In this document: in pieces, positions 8,165-15,671 of the stretch
Numbering within the stretch: the first letter of the stretch is position 1
Layout: every line of letters starts with the position of its first letter
Assembly (NCBI GenBank): GCA_964637365.1
Contig: CAZWWH010000029.1
Coordinates: 1 to 21,209, forward strand
Length of the DNA stretch: 21,209 nucleotides
Reading direction: 5' to 3'
Source of the DNA: Cryptoclostridium sp964637365
GTDB taxonomy: Bacteria; Bacillota; Dehalobacteriia; UBA7702
Notes under the pieces: model-generated
The model's input: the letters and a program-made list of their open reading frames with translations, nothing else
What the model was told of the DNA's origin: nothing
Databases searched by the model: none
Position numbers and translations under genes: made by a program

Positions 8165-8225
8165 CCGGCAAAAAATTGGCAGATAGATCTCTCATGCTGT
8201 AGAAAAATGATTTGGAGGTGTTTCA

Positions 8226-8654
8226 ATGGGACGAATCGGAATGCGCTTTCAGCAAGCCAGAATGGAGCAGGGCTTTACTCTGGGTGAAGCCGCCGATGCG
8301 CTGAACATTGACGTACGTTATATTTATGCCCTGGAGGACGAGGATTACGAGGAATTCCCCGGCAAGACCTTTATTATCGGTTATGCCAAATCCTATGCTC
8401 GCTTTCTGGGATTGAATCCCAAGCGAGTGGCTGATGAAATCAGCGATGAAATTGGCTATGAGGAGTATGTACCCATCCAGGACGGTCTAGAAACGCAGCT
8501 TCTCAATCCCGAAGCCCATATCAATGCACGGCGCAAATATTGGGAAAAGGAAAACCGCCATTCTAAAAACAACCGTCGCTATATGTTAGGGATTATATTG
8601 GTTACACTGCTATTGGCCTTGGTGGCTTTTTTAGGTACTAGAACTTGGATATAA
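8226..8654 (+). CDS. RodZ-like helix-turn-helix membrane protein (short form)
   Basis: This encodes a 142-residue protein with an N-terminal HTH_25/Xre-type domain (about residues 5-70: RFQQARMEQGFTLGEAADAL, then VRYIYALEDEDYEEFPGKTF), a basic juxtamembrane stretch (about 101-118) and one transmembrane helix at about 120-137. It ends a few residues after the helix. RodZ anchors MreB filaments to the membrane through this HTH domain in rod-shaped bacteria. Full-length RodZ proteins usually carry an external beta-rich domain (DUF4115), which is absent here. GGAGGTG lies eight bases before the ATG. It follows ftsK by 61 bases and precedes rimO by 9 bases, so it is probably in the same operon. 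The MreB-linking role is inferred. Confidence 0.8.
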   Translation: MGRIGMRFQQARMEQGFTLGEAADALNIDVRYIYALEDEDYEEFPGKTFIIGYAKSYARFLGLNPKRVADEISDEIGYEEYVPIQDGLETQLLNPEAHINARRKYWEKENRHSKNNRRYMLGIILVTLLLALVAFLGTRTWI

Positions 8655-8663
8655 GGAGTAAAT

Positions 8664-9989
8664 GTGAGTTATCGTATCGCACTATGCAGCTTAGGCTGCG
8701 CTAAAAACCTAGTGGATAGTGAACGCATTCTGGCGATTTTAAAGGATCAGTGCTTTGAGATCACAGATCAATTTGAAGAAGCCGATGTGGTGATTGTGAA
8801 TACCTGTGGTTTTATCGAATCTGCGAAAAAAGAGAGTATCGACACCATCATTGAATACGCGGCGCTTAAAAAAAAGAATTGTAAAGCCTTAGTCGTCACC
8901 GGTTGTCTCGTGCAAAAATATAAAAATGTCCTAGCCCAGGAGATTCCTGAAGTGGATTTGTGGCTGGGGACTTTGGACTTTGAAACCATCGGCCAGCGTC
9001 TCACCGAGCTGATGCCTCATTGCTGTTATCGGGAGCCTGTGGGAAATGACGTTTCCTACCGCCGTATTCTCACCACACCAAACCATTGGGCTTATGTGAA
9101 AATTGCCGAAGGCTGCAGCAATCACTGCACCTTCTGTACCATTCCTCAGTTACGCGGACCCTATGTGAGCCGCCCTCGGGAGGAAATTTTGGCAGAAGTT
9201 CGCCAGTTGATTCAAAGCGGTGTCAAGGAAATTATCCTTTTGGCCCAAGATACCACTGTTTACGGCAAAGACCTCTATGGCCGCCCTATGCTGCAAGAGC
9301 TGCTGGAGGACCTGGTTAAGGAAAATCTGTTGTGGATTCGGGTGCTGTATAGCTATCCCGCACGTATGGATGAAGCATTGCTTCGTTTTATGGCCAGGGA
9401 AGAAAAAATCTGCACCTATCTGGATATCCCTATGCAGCATTCTGAAGACCATGTGCTAAGGTCCATGGGCCGTCCTGAGCGCCGGGAATCCTTGAGGAAT
9501 TTGCTTGCCAAGATACGTGAAATCGACTCCGATTTTGTGATTCGCAGCACCTTTATTGTAGGATTTCCGGGGGAAACTGAAGAGGATTTTCAGGGACTTT
9601 GCGCTTTTTGGGAAGAATCTGTTCTTGATTGGGTAGGTGTTTTCCCTTATTCCCGGGAGGAGGATACTCCTGCGGCGGAAATGGCTTTCCAGATTTCAGA
9701 GGAGAACAAAGAAGCACGCTATGATTACGCCATGTCATTTTTGTCCCGCTGCTCCGCCCGGAATCTGGAAAAATGGTTGGGCAGAACCGTAACAGTGCTG
9801 GTGGAAGGGGAGATCGATGGCGAGGAGGACTATCCCTATTTCGGTCGTACTTCCTTTCAAGCGCCCGATGTGGACGGTATAATTTATCTCAAAACAAAAC
9901 ATCCTTCCGATGTTTTAAAACCCGGTGATGTGGTAAAAGCGAAAGTCACATCAACGGACGTATATGATTTAATGGGGGAAATTTTATGA
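8664..9989 (+). CDS. rimO: Ribosomal protein uS12 methylthiotransferase RimO
   Basis: This encodes a 441-residue radical-SAM methylthiotransferase that modifies an aspartate of ribosomal protein S12. The N-terminal UPF0004 domain has the three cluster cysteines in LGCAKN, NTCGF and TGCLVQ. The radical-SAM motif CSNHCTFC has Cys151, Cys155 and Cys158. A C-terminal TRAM domain (about 375-440) is the substrate-binding module. The LVDSE sequence after the first cysteine and the overall length fit RimO rather than MiaB or MtaB. The start is GTG, preceded by AAGGAG. The ATG two bases earlier is immediately followed by TGA and cannot be used. It overlaps pgsA by four bases. Confidence 0.95.
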   Translation: MSYRIALCSLGCAKNLVDSERILAILKDQCFEITDQFEEADVVIVNTCGFIESAKKESIDTIIEYAALKKKNCKALVVTGCLVQKYKNVLAQEIPEVDLWLGTLDFETIGQRLTELMPHCCYREPVGNDVSYRRILTTPNHWAYVKIAEGCSNHCTFCTIPQLRGPYVSRPREEILAEVRQLIQSGVKEIILLAQDTTVYGKDLYGRPMLQELLEDLVKENLLWIRVLYSYPARMDEALLRFMAREEKICTYLDIPMQHSEDHVLRSMGRPERRESLRNLLAKIREIDSDFVIRSTFIVGFPGETEEDFQGLCAFWEESVLDWVGVFPYSREEDTPAAEMAFQISEENKEARYDYAMSFLSRCSARNLEKWLGRTVTVLVEGEIDGEEDYPYFGRTSFQAPDVDGIIYLKTKHPSDVLKPGDVVKAKVTSTDVYDLMGEIL

Positions 9990-10561
9990 AAAAGTTAGAA
10001 GAAATGACAATGCCTTTTGGTCTTAATTTACCCAACACCATTACTCTGGTGCGTATCTGCATGATTCCTTTGGTCATGCTCTTTCTGCTGCTGCCCATTC
10101 CCGGCGGGAATATGATTGCTACGATCCTTTTCGTAGTGGCTGCTGCCACTGATGGATTGGACGGTCACTATGCCCGCTCCCTGGGGCTGGTAACGACATT
10201 GGGTAAATTCCTTGATCCTCTTGCTGATAAGCTTTTGATCATTGCCACCCTGGTCTGCCTCCAGTCCATGGAAATGGTTGGCGCTGTGGCAGTGATTCTC
10301 ATCATTGCCCGCGAATTGATGGTAACGGGACTTCGGGCCATTGCCGCAGACCACGGTGTTGTCATCGCGGCATCCTATTTCGGCAAATTGAAAACTGTCA
10401 GTCAGATTATCGCAGTTACCTATGTGATGCTTACTGCCACATTAACCTTTCTTCCTACCTGGCTCGGCACTGTTTTGATTTGGATTTCTGTTATCTTTAC
10501 GGTGCTTTCCGGCGTTGATTATTTTATGGGATGCGTGAAAAAAGGGATGTTTCAGGGATGA
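9986..10561 (+). CDS. pgsA: CDP-diacylglycerol--glycerol-3-phosphate 3-phosphatidyltransferase
   Basis: This encodes a 191-residue integral membrane enzyme that forms phosphatidylglycerol phosphate, the first committed step of phosphatidylglycerol and cardiolipin synthesis. The CDP-alcohol phosphatidyltransferase signature is complete: Asp56-x2-Asp59-Gly60-x2-Ala63-Arg64-x8-Gly73-x3-Asp77-x3-Asp81. NLPNTITLVRI near the N-terminus and FLDPLADKLL are typical of PgsA. There are about five or six hydrophobic segments. The ATG overlaps the rimO stop (ATGA) and is preceded by GGGGGA. The next gene starts by the same kind of overlap. rimO-pgsA-cinA-recA neighbourhoods are widespread in Firmicutes. 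Confidence 0.93.
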   Translation: MKKLEEMTMPFGLNLPNTITLVRICMIPLVMLFLLLPIPGGNMIATILFVVAAATDGLDGHYARSLGLVTTLGKFLDPLADKLLIIATLVCLQSMEMVGAVAVILIIARELMVTGLRAIAADHGVVIAASYFGKLKTVSQIIAVTYVMLTATLTFLPTWLGTVLIWISVIFTVLSGVDYFMGCVKKGMFQG

Positions 10562-11028
10562 GCCAGGTTGAAAAAATCGTAAATTATCTGATTGAACATA
10601 AGCTCACTGTAGCTACGGCGGAATCCTGTACCGGAGGACTGATTGCCGCGGGATTTACCGATTTGGCCGGAGTCTCGGCGGTATTTGGATATGGTCTGGT
10701 GACTTACAGTAATGAGGCTAAGGAACGGCTTTTGGGAGTTTCTCATGATACGCTGCTGGCCCACGGCGCCGTCAGCAGGGAGACCGCAGAGGAGATGGCT
10801 TTGGGCTTGGCAAAGCTGTCTCAGGCGGATTTTTCCGTGTCAGTAACCGGTATTGCAGGTCCCGGCGGCGGCAGTGACGAAAAACCAGTAGGGCTAGTCT
10901 ATTTTGGTCTAGCCCATCACGGTTCTGTCACGACGGAACGGTGCGTCTTTCATGGCGACCGTGAAGAAATTCGCCGCCAAAGCCGTGATCATGCTTATGA
11001 TATGATTGCTGCTCTCATGGGAATTTAA
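10558..11028 (+). CDS. pncC: CinA C-terminal domain protein, nicotinamide-nucleotide amidase type
   Basis: This encodes a 156-residue stand-alone CinA C-terminal domain, which in characterised members (PncC) deamidates nicotinamide mononucleotide to recycle pyridine nucleotides. Seen: TAESCTGGLIAAGFTDLAG near the N-terminus, FGYGLVTYSNEAKERLLGV, and TGIAGPGGGSDEKPVGLVY. The N-terminal MoCF-like domain of full-length CinA is absent, and no fragment of it precedes the gene. The start at 10558 overlaps the pgsA stop (ATGA). An in-frame ATG at 10531 would add nine codons inside pgsA and lacks support. It lies between pgsA and thpR-recA, the common cinA position upstream of recA. Confidence 0.88.
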   Translation: MSQVEKIVNYLIEHKLTVATAESCTGGLIAAGFTDLAGVSAVFGYGLVTYSNEAKERLLGVSHDTLLAHGAVSRETAEEMALGLAKLSQADFSVSVTGIAGPGGGSDEKPVGLVYFGLAHHGSVTTERCVFHGDREEIRRQSRDHAYDMIAALMGI

Positions 11029-11045
11029 ACAATGGAGGAATTGAA

Positions 11046-11600
11046 ATGCGCTGCTTTTTGGCCATCGGCCTGGGTGCGGAAGTGAAAAAGAATATTACTG
11101 ACTTTGTGAAAAATCTACCCCAATGTCGTGGTGTGAAGCTGGTGCCTCAAGAAAATCTTCATATTACATTGGATTTTTTAGGGGAGATTGGCCCTAAGGA
11201 TTGCGCGTCTCTGGAGGCCTCCATGAAGGTAATTGCAGGGCATACCCATCCCTTTCGTCTTTCTATGGGCGGCGTAGGCGCTTTCCCTAACAAAAATGCG
11301 CCTCACGTGTTATGGCTGGGGATGGAGCGGGAACCTGTCCTCATGAACTTGGCAAAACAGGTGAAGGCCGCTGCTAAAAGCGGCGATAAAAAGCCTTTCT
11401 CTCCCCATCTTACCATTGGACGGGTGAAGTTTGAGGACCGTGACTTTCATGCCTTCCTGGAGCAGTTTTTCGCGGATTCTGATATTGATTTCGGCGCCAT
11501 GGAGATAACATCTTTTTCCCTGATGAAAAGCGATTTGTCCAAAGGAACGCCGATTTATACGGAATTGAAACGTTTTACATTCCCAGAAAGTACAAACTAA
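11046..11600 (+). CDS. thpR: RNA 2',3'-cyclic phosphodiesterase (ThpR/LigT family)
   Basis: This encodes a 184-residue 2H-phosphoesterase that opens 2',3'-cyclic phosphate ends of RNA, and in some members ligates tRNA halves in vitro. The two HxT motifs that define the active site are both intact: HITL with His39 and Thr41, and HLTI with His121 and Thr123. The length matches the family. GGAGGAA lies six bases before the ATG, and the gene follows cinA by 17 bases. The biological substrate in bacteria is unsettled. No terminator is obvious before recA. Confidence 0.9.
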   Translation: MRCFLAIGLGAEVKKNITDFVKNLPQCRGVKLVPQENLHITLDFLGEIGPKDCASLEASMKVIAGHTHPFRLSMGGVGAFPNKNAPHVLWLGMEREPVLMNLAKQVKAAAKSGDKKPFSPHLTIGRVKFEDRDFHAFLEQFFADSDIDFGAMEITSFSLMKSDLSKGTPIYTELKRFTFPESTN

Positions 11601-11641
11601 AATAAGCAAAGTAACTCTTTAATCCATTGTATAAAGCCCAT

Positions 11642-11687
11642 TTGATGAAACAACTATGTTATAGGTATAGAACTTAGATTACGTAAT
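11642..11687 (+). promoter_or_regulatory. Possible recA promoter with a 10-bp palindrome
   Basis: TTGATG (11642-11647), an 18-base spacer and TATAGA (11666-11671) form a moderate sigma-A promoter candidate. The perfect palindrome ATTACGTAAT follows at 11678-11687. I see no Firmicutes-type LexA box (CGAAC-N4-GTTCG) anywhere in 11601-11725. The palindrome could be an operator, but that is speculation. Confidence 0.35.
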
Positions 11688-11725
11688 AAGAGGACACAAA
11701 TCAAGAAAGAATGGAGAATATAGTA

Positions 11726-12769
11726 ATGGCAGACAAGGATAAGAACAGTAAACGAGAGGCTCTTGATGCTGCGCTGGCACAGATTGAAAAGCAATTCGGC
11801 AAAGGCGCTATCATGCGTTTGGGTGACGCCGCCAAAATGAATATTGATGTGATTCCCACCGGCATTCTCTCTTTGGATATTGCATTGGGAGTAGGAGGGG
11901 TTCCCCGTGGCCGTATTATTGAAATTTACGGTCCTGAATCCTCCGGGAAAACTACAGTTGCTCTGCATATCGTCGCCGAAGCCCAAAAAATGGGCGGCAC
12001 CGCAGCTTTTATTGACGCGGAACACGCTTTGGATCCCCAGTATGCTTCGAAACTCGGGGTGGATATCAATGAACTGTTAATTTCCCAGCCGGATATGGGA
12101 GAACAGGCCCTGGAAATCGCCGAGGCATTAGTGCGCAGTAATTCCGTTGATATCATTGTCATTGACTCTGTGGCTGCTTTGGTGCCCAGAGCGGAACTGG
12201 AAGGGGAAATGGGGGACAGTCATATGGGGGTGCATGCCCGTCTGATGTCCCAGGCTTTGAGAAAGCTTACTGCCATCATTGGCAAAACACAGACAACCGC
12301 CATTTTTATCAACCAGATTCGTGATAAAATCGGTGTGATTTACGGTAATCCCGAAACCACCACCGGCGGTCGCGCCTTGAAATTCTATTCCTCCTTGCGC
12401 ATTGACATCCGCAAAGGCGAAGCAATTAAGGTTGGTTCCGATATTGTGGGGAATCGTACCAAAGCGAAAATCGTTAAAAATAAAGTTGCTCCCCCTTTTA
12501 AAGTTGCTGAATTCGATATCGTGTACGGTGAAGGCGCTTCCAAAACCGGCAGCCTTTTGGATGTTGCAGTTAATCTGGAACTGGTGAAAAAGAGCGGCGC
12601 ATGGTTCTCCTATAAGGAAGAACGCATCGGCCAAGGCCGTGAAAATGCCAAGCAGTATTTGAAAGATCATCCCGACATTTACCGTGAGATTGAAGCCCTG
12701 GTTATGGCCCAGGTTCATGATAAGGATTTGTCATCTTTTGGCGACGATCTTGAACTGACGGAAGAATGA
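11726..12769 (+). CDS. recA: Recombinase RecA
   Basis: This encodes a 347-residue RecA, the ATP-dependent strand-exchange protein that also triggers LexA self-cleavage. Walker A GPESSGKT lies at residues 69-76. IIVIDSVAALVPRAELEGE is the Walker B region with loop L1 following, and FINQIRDKIGVIYGNPETTTGG spans loop L2. The acidic C-terminus is present. An ATG five codons upstream (11711) is possible, but GGAG at 11713-11716 is spaced correctly for the ATG at 11726, whose product begins MADKDK as RecA proteins often do. There is no intein. The stop overlaps the recX start (ATGA). Confidence 0.98.
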   Translation: MADKDKNSKREALDAALAQIEKQFGKGAIMRLGDAAKMNIDVIPTGILSLDIALGVGGVPRGRIIEIYGPESSGKTTVALHIVAEAQKMGGTAAFIDAEHALDPQYASKLGVDINELLISQPDMGEQALEIAEALVRSNSVDIIVIDSVAALVPRAELEGEMGDSHMGVHARLMSQALRKLTAIIGKTQTTAIFINQIRDKIGVIYGNPETTTGGRALKFYSSLRIDIRKGEAIKVGSDIVGNRTKAKIVKNKVAPPFKVAEFDIVYGEGASKTGSLLDVAVNLELVKKSGAWFSYKEERIGQGRENAKQYLKDHPDIYREIEALVMAQVHDKDLSSFGDDLELTEE

Positions 12770-13248
12770 GATACAAGAACAAAAGCAGCAAGCTGCCGAA
12801 TCCCATAAAATACAGCCTTTGGCTTTTGGGCTATAAGGGAAGAAGCGTCAAGGATATGACGGCAGCTCTGGAAAAAAGGGGCTTTGATGAAGCGGTTGTT
12901 GCCGATACCGTTGCTACGTTGTTGGATTGGGGATATCTTAATGATGCCCGTCTGAAAGAAGACCTTATTGACCGCCGCAAACGGAATAACGTCAAAGGTC
13001 GCAGCTTTCTCCGGCGTGAGCTGGAACAAGCAGGCATCTACGATCTAGATGATTTGGACCAACTCTATACCGATGAGGAAGAGCAAGAGGCAATTTTAAC
13101 TTTGCTGGAAAAATGGGGGCGTACTACACTCCTTTGTGAAGATAATCGAGGAAAATATTTTATGCGCTTGGCCAACCGTGGATTTTCCAAAGGCAATATT
13201 TTCACTGCCATGGAAAAACATTGTGATGATAAAGAAAGATTATCTTGA
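12766..13248 (+). CDS. recX: Regulatory protein RecX
   Basis: This encodes a 160-residue helical protein of the RecX family, which binds the RecA filament and limits its activity. Three-helix tandem repeats are recognisable: YSLWLLGYKGRSVKDMTAALEKRGF, LLDWGYLNDARLKEDLIDRR with GRSFLRRELEQAGI, and a third repeat near the C-terminus (MRLANRGFSKGNIFTAMEK). The ATG overlaps the recA TGA by four bases, so translation is probably coupled to recA. The last bases of the gene contain a TTGACA promoter element that probably drives rny. Confidence 0.92.
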   Translation: MRYKNKSSKLPNPIKYSLWLLGYKGRSVKDMTAALEKRGFDEAVVADTVATLLDWGYLNDARLKEDLIDRRKRNNVKGRSFLRRELEQAGIYDLDDLDQLYTDEEEQEAILTLLEKWGRTTLLCEDNRGKYFMRLANRGFSKGNIFTAMEKHCDDKERLS

Positions 13249-13273
13249 CAATATTGTGAAAACTTATTAAACT
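13245..13273 (+). promoter_or_regulatory. Candidate sigma-A promoter for rny, overlapping the end of recX
   Basis: A perfect -35 TTGACA (13245-13250), a 17-base spacer and TAAACT (13268-13273) overlap the recX stop codon. Transcription from here would give a leader of about 230 bases before rny, containing the hairpins annotated below. Confidence 0.5.
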
Positions 13274-13352
13274 ATTTATATAGTATTTTTTCAGCTGATT
13301 TTCAGCTTTCGTGATATTGGAAAACATTTCATTAGATATATATTGGTATATT

Positions 13353-13383
13353 TTGACCATTGCAATCATAAACATGATATAAA
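13353..13383 (+). promoter_or_regulatory. Second candidate promoter for rny (extended -10)
   Basis: TGATATAAA (13375-13383) is an extended -10 element. TTGACC (13353-13358) stands 19 bases before TATAAA, a long but tolerable spacing when an extended -10 is present. It lies upstream of both hairpins in the rny leader. The rest of 13249-13512 is A+T-rich with a tandem TTTTCAGCT repeat (13288-13296 and 13299-13307), and I see no gene in it. Confidence 0.4.
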
Positions 13384-13398
13384 CAATATATGAGTTAT

Positions 13399-13422
13399 AG
13401 AAGGGTATCCCTTTCTGTTTTT
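13399..13422 (+). terminator. Weak terminator-like hairpin after recA-recX
   Basis: AGAAGGG and CCCTTTCT pair around a TAT loop with one bulged T (core AAGGG 13401-13405 with CCCTT 13409-13413), followed by GTTTTTA. The stem is short, so termination here would be inefficient. It is the first of two hairpins between recX and rny. Confidence 0.35.
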
Positions 13423-13457
13423 ATGAAAATCGTATCACATCTGGGCCGAAACAGCGA

Positions 13458-13491
13458 AAAAGTCAAGTTTAGCTTGACTTTTACTTTTTTT
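13458..13491 (+). terminator. Intrinsic terminator or attenuator directly upstream of rny
   Basis: A perfect 10-bp stem pairs AAAAGTCAAG (13458-13467) with CTTGACTTTT (13473-13482) around the loop TTTAG. ACTTTTTTT follows, and the rny ribosome site GGAGGTG starts about five bases later. No promoter can fit between the hairpin and the rny start, so rny transcripts must read through it. That makes it an attenuator candidate rather than a simple end for recA-recX. Confidence 0.75.
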
Positions 13492-13512
13492 ATGGAGGTG
13501 TAGAATTATAGT

Positions 13513-15063
13513 ATGTTTGCGAACAATTGGCTGTTTTTTGTCATCGGCATCGTAATTGTTGCCGTTTTAGCCTTTTTTATCGGTTATGTTGTCAGAAAAA
13601 AAATCGCCGAAGCAAAAATCTCTTCGGCAGAGGAAGCATCGAAAAAGATTTTAGAGGACGCTTACAAAGAAGCGGACTCCAAAAAACGTGAAGCCTTGGT
13701 AGAAGCAAAGGAAGAAGTCCTCAAAATGAAAAATGAGGGCGAAAAAGAAGTCAAAGAAAGAAGAAACGAAGTAAATCGTATGGAGCGCCGTTTGCTCCAA
13801 AAAGAAGAAAATCTCGACAAAAAGCTCGAAAACCTCGAACATAAAGAGAATAAATTAACCAGAAAAGAACGTGAAATTGACTCTCAGCTGGAATCTATTG
13901 AAAAAATTCAGGCCGAGAAACAGGCGGAACTCGAACGCATCAGTGGATTGACCATCGAAGAAGCAAAACAAGTTTTGCTCAGTGGCGTAGAAGAAGAAGT
14001 AAAATACGACGCTGCTTTGATGATTAAGGAAATTGAAACGGAAGCCAAAGAAAACGCCGAAAAAAATGCTCGTGAGATTGTGGCCCAAGCCATTCAGCGC
14101 GTGGCCGCTGACCATGTTTCCGAAACCACTGTTTCCGTTGTGGCTTTGCCCAATGATGAAATGAAAGGCCGCATCATCGGCCGTGAGGGGCGCAATATCC
14201 GCACTTTAGAAACGCTCACCGGTATTGACCTCATTATTGACGACACTCCCGAAGCTGTGATTATTTCCGGCTTTGATCCGGTTCGCCGGGAGGTTGCCCG
14301 CATTGCCTTGGAAAAATTGATTCAGGATGGCCGCATTCACCCTGCCCGCATTGAGGAAATGGTGGAAAAAGCCCAACGTGAGGTCGATCAAAGAATTAAA
14401 GAAGAAGGGGAACAGGCGACCTTTAGCGTGGGGGTTCATGGTCTCCATCCTGAATTGATTAAATTGCTGGGCCGTCTTCGTTATCGTACCAGTTACGGCC
14501 AAAATGTATTGAACCATTCCGTGGAGGTTGCGCATCTTTCTGGCGTTATGGCCAGTGAATTGGGACTTGACAGTGCCATGGCAAAACGTGCTGGTCTGCT
14601 CCACGATTTAGGGAAAGCCGTGGACCGTGAAATGGAAGGACAGCACGCCTTTTTAGGCGCCGATATGGCGAAAAAATACGGCGAAAGCAAGGTCATTGTC
14701 AATGCCATTGCCGCCCACCATGGCGACACGGAACCCAGTACCATTGAGGCGGTATTGGTTCAGGCAGCCGATGCTATTTCTGCTGCGCGTCCTGGCGCCA
14801 GAAGAGAAACTCTGGAAACCTATATCAAACGCCTGGAACAGCTGGAAGAAATTGCCGATTCCTTTAACGGCGTTGAAAAGAGCTTTGCCATTCAAGCAGG
14901 TCGAGAAGTGCGGATTATGGTAAAACCCGACAAAATTGATGATGTTATGGCATATAGTTTAGCCAGGGATATCGTGAAACGCATCTCTACGGAAATGGAA
15001 TATCCCGGCCAAATCAAAGTTGTAGTTATTCGCGAAACAAGAGCGGTGGACTACGCAAAATAA
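13513..15063 (+). CDS. rny: Ribonuclease Y
   Basis: This encodes a 516-residue membrane-anchored endoribonuclease that initiates mRNA decay in Firmicutes. The order of domains is: one N-terminal transmembrane helix (about residues 5-26), a long charged coiled coil (about 30-150), a KH RNA-binding domain (about 205-265, with GRIIGREGRNIRTLE), and an HD metal-dependent domain with His335 in HSVEVAH, His364-Asp365 in LLHDLGKA and the later AAHHGD segment. The length is typical. GGAGGTG precedes the ATG by about 13 bases, longer than usual, but an in-frame TAG excludes an earlier start. The leader carries promoter candidates and a terminator-like hairpin, so expression is probably controlled at readthrough. 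Confidence 0.96.
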   Translation: MFANNWLFFVIGIVIVAVLAFFIGYVVRKKIAEAKISSAEEASKKILEDAYKEADSKKREALVEAKEEVLKMKNEGEKEVKERRNEVNRMERRLLQKEENLDKKLENLEHKENKLTRKEREIDSQLESIEKIQAEKQAELERISGLTIEEAKQVLLSGVEEEVKYDAALMIKEIETEAKENAEKNAREIVAQAIQRVAADHVSETTVSVVALPNDEMKGRIIGREGRNIRTLETLTGIDLIIDDTPEAVIISGFDPVRREVARIALEKLIQDGRIHPARIEEMVEKAQREVDQRIKEEGEQATFSVGVHGLHPELIKLLGRLRYRTSYGQNVLNHSVEVAHLSGVMASELGLDSAMAKRAGLLHDLGKAVDREMEGQHAFLGADMAKKYGESKVIVNAIAAHHGDTEPSTIEAVLVQAADAISAARPGARRETLETYIKRLEQLEEIADSFNGVEKSFAIQAGREVRIMVKPDKIDDVMAYSLARDIVKRISTEMEYPGQIKVVVIRETRAVDYAK

Positions 15064-15074
15064 TGAAAGCAAGG

Positions 15075-15096
15075 GGCCGGCAAATGTTTGTCGGCC
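15075..15096 (+). terminator. GC-rich hairpin between rny and the 174-residue gene
   Basis: GGCCGGCAAA and TTTGTCGGCC form a near-perfect stem (one G-U pair) 11 bases after the rny stop. The tail TTCGCCTTTCTT is pyrimidine-rich but has no uninterrupted T run, so it may be a partial terminator or an mRNA-stabilising 3' end. Confidence 0.45.
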
Positions 15097-15124
15097 TTCG
15101 CCTTTCTTGAAAGGAAGTGATTCA

Positions 15125-15649
15125 ATGGACATTCGAAACAACGAAGAAATTTCTGATTATGTAAATTTGTTTGTCTCCATTTTGATTTGCTTTCCAGAAG
15201 TGGGAACCATTAAATTTGATCGAGATAGCCAGGAACTTTATATTACATTTATTTTGAGAAATACCGGGGTCTCCAAGCGTATGGCTGTGGATTTCGGCTT
15301 GTTGCGAGTCGACATGGCATTGCGTCAGTACCACCGTATGGAAAAAACGATTCACTATGATTACCAGGTTAATGTTCATCATTTGGGAGAGTATTCCGTT
15401 ATTGAAATAAAGCGGGATATGAAAACCGTTACCAGAGCGGAGATTTCTTTCTTGGTAGAATTGTACCGCACGGAATTTCATGAACATCTGATTATGGAAA
15501 GCGTTGACCATGATGATGTTCAGAATTCTGATTTTTATGATAATGTCATTGAGACAAAGCGCATCACTTTTGATGAAAAGAGCATCGGTAACCGTATTGT
15601 TGTTTGCCGTGAGGCTGGAAAAGTTCTGGTGTTTAGCAACCCTCGGTAA
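15125..15649 (+). CDS. Protein of unknown function between rny and ymdB
   Basis: I do not recognise this 174-residue protein. It has no signal peptide, membrane segment or cysteine motif. The composition suggests a soluble alpha/beta fold: an N-terminal helix (ISDYVNLFVSILICFPEVG), beta-rich stretches (TIKFDRDSQELYITFILR and VNVHHLGEYSVIEIKR), a helix (EISFLVELYRTEFHEHLIM) and a C-terminal beta segment. The frame extends back to a TTG at 15107, but AAAGGAAG is placed for the ATG at 15125. It ends 22 bases before ymdB and lies between two genes whose products are reported to interact in Bacillus, so a link to RNA turnover or its control is conceivable but only inferred from position. Confidence 0.75.
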   Translation: MDIRNNEEISDYVNLFVSILICFPEVGTIKFDRDSQELYITFILRNTGVSKRMAVDFGLLRVDMALRQYHRMEKTIHYDYQVNVHHLGEYSVIEIKRDMKTVTRAEISFLVELYRTEFHEHLIMESVDHDDVQNSDFYDNVIETKRITFDEKSIGNRIVVCREAGKVLVFSNPR

Positions 15650-15671
15650 TCGTTGCAAGAGGTAATGATTC

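Noticed and set aside
8662..8664. ATG as the rimO start instead of GTG
   Set aside because: That ATG is directly followed by TGA in its frame, so only the GTG at 8664 opens rimO.
11601..11725. Canonical LexA (SOS) box in front of recA
   Set aside because: Only one GAAC occurs (in TAGAACTTAG), with no paired GTTC at the right spacing.
13288..13307. Tandem TTTTCAGCT repeat as the start of a CRISPR array
   Set aside because: There are only two 9-base copies 11 bases apart, with no spacers and no cas genes.
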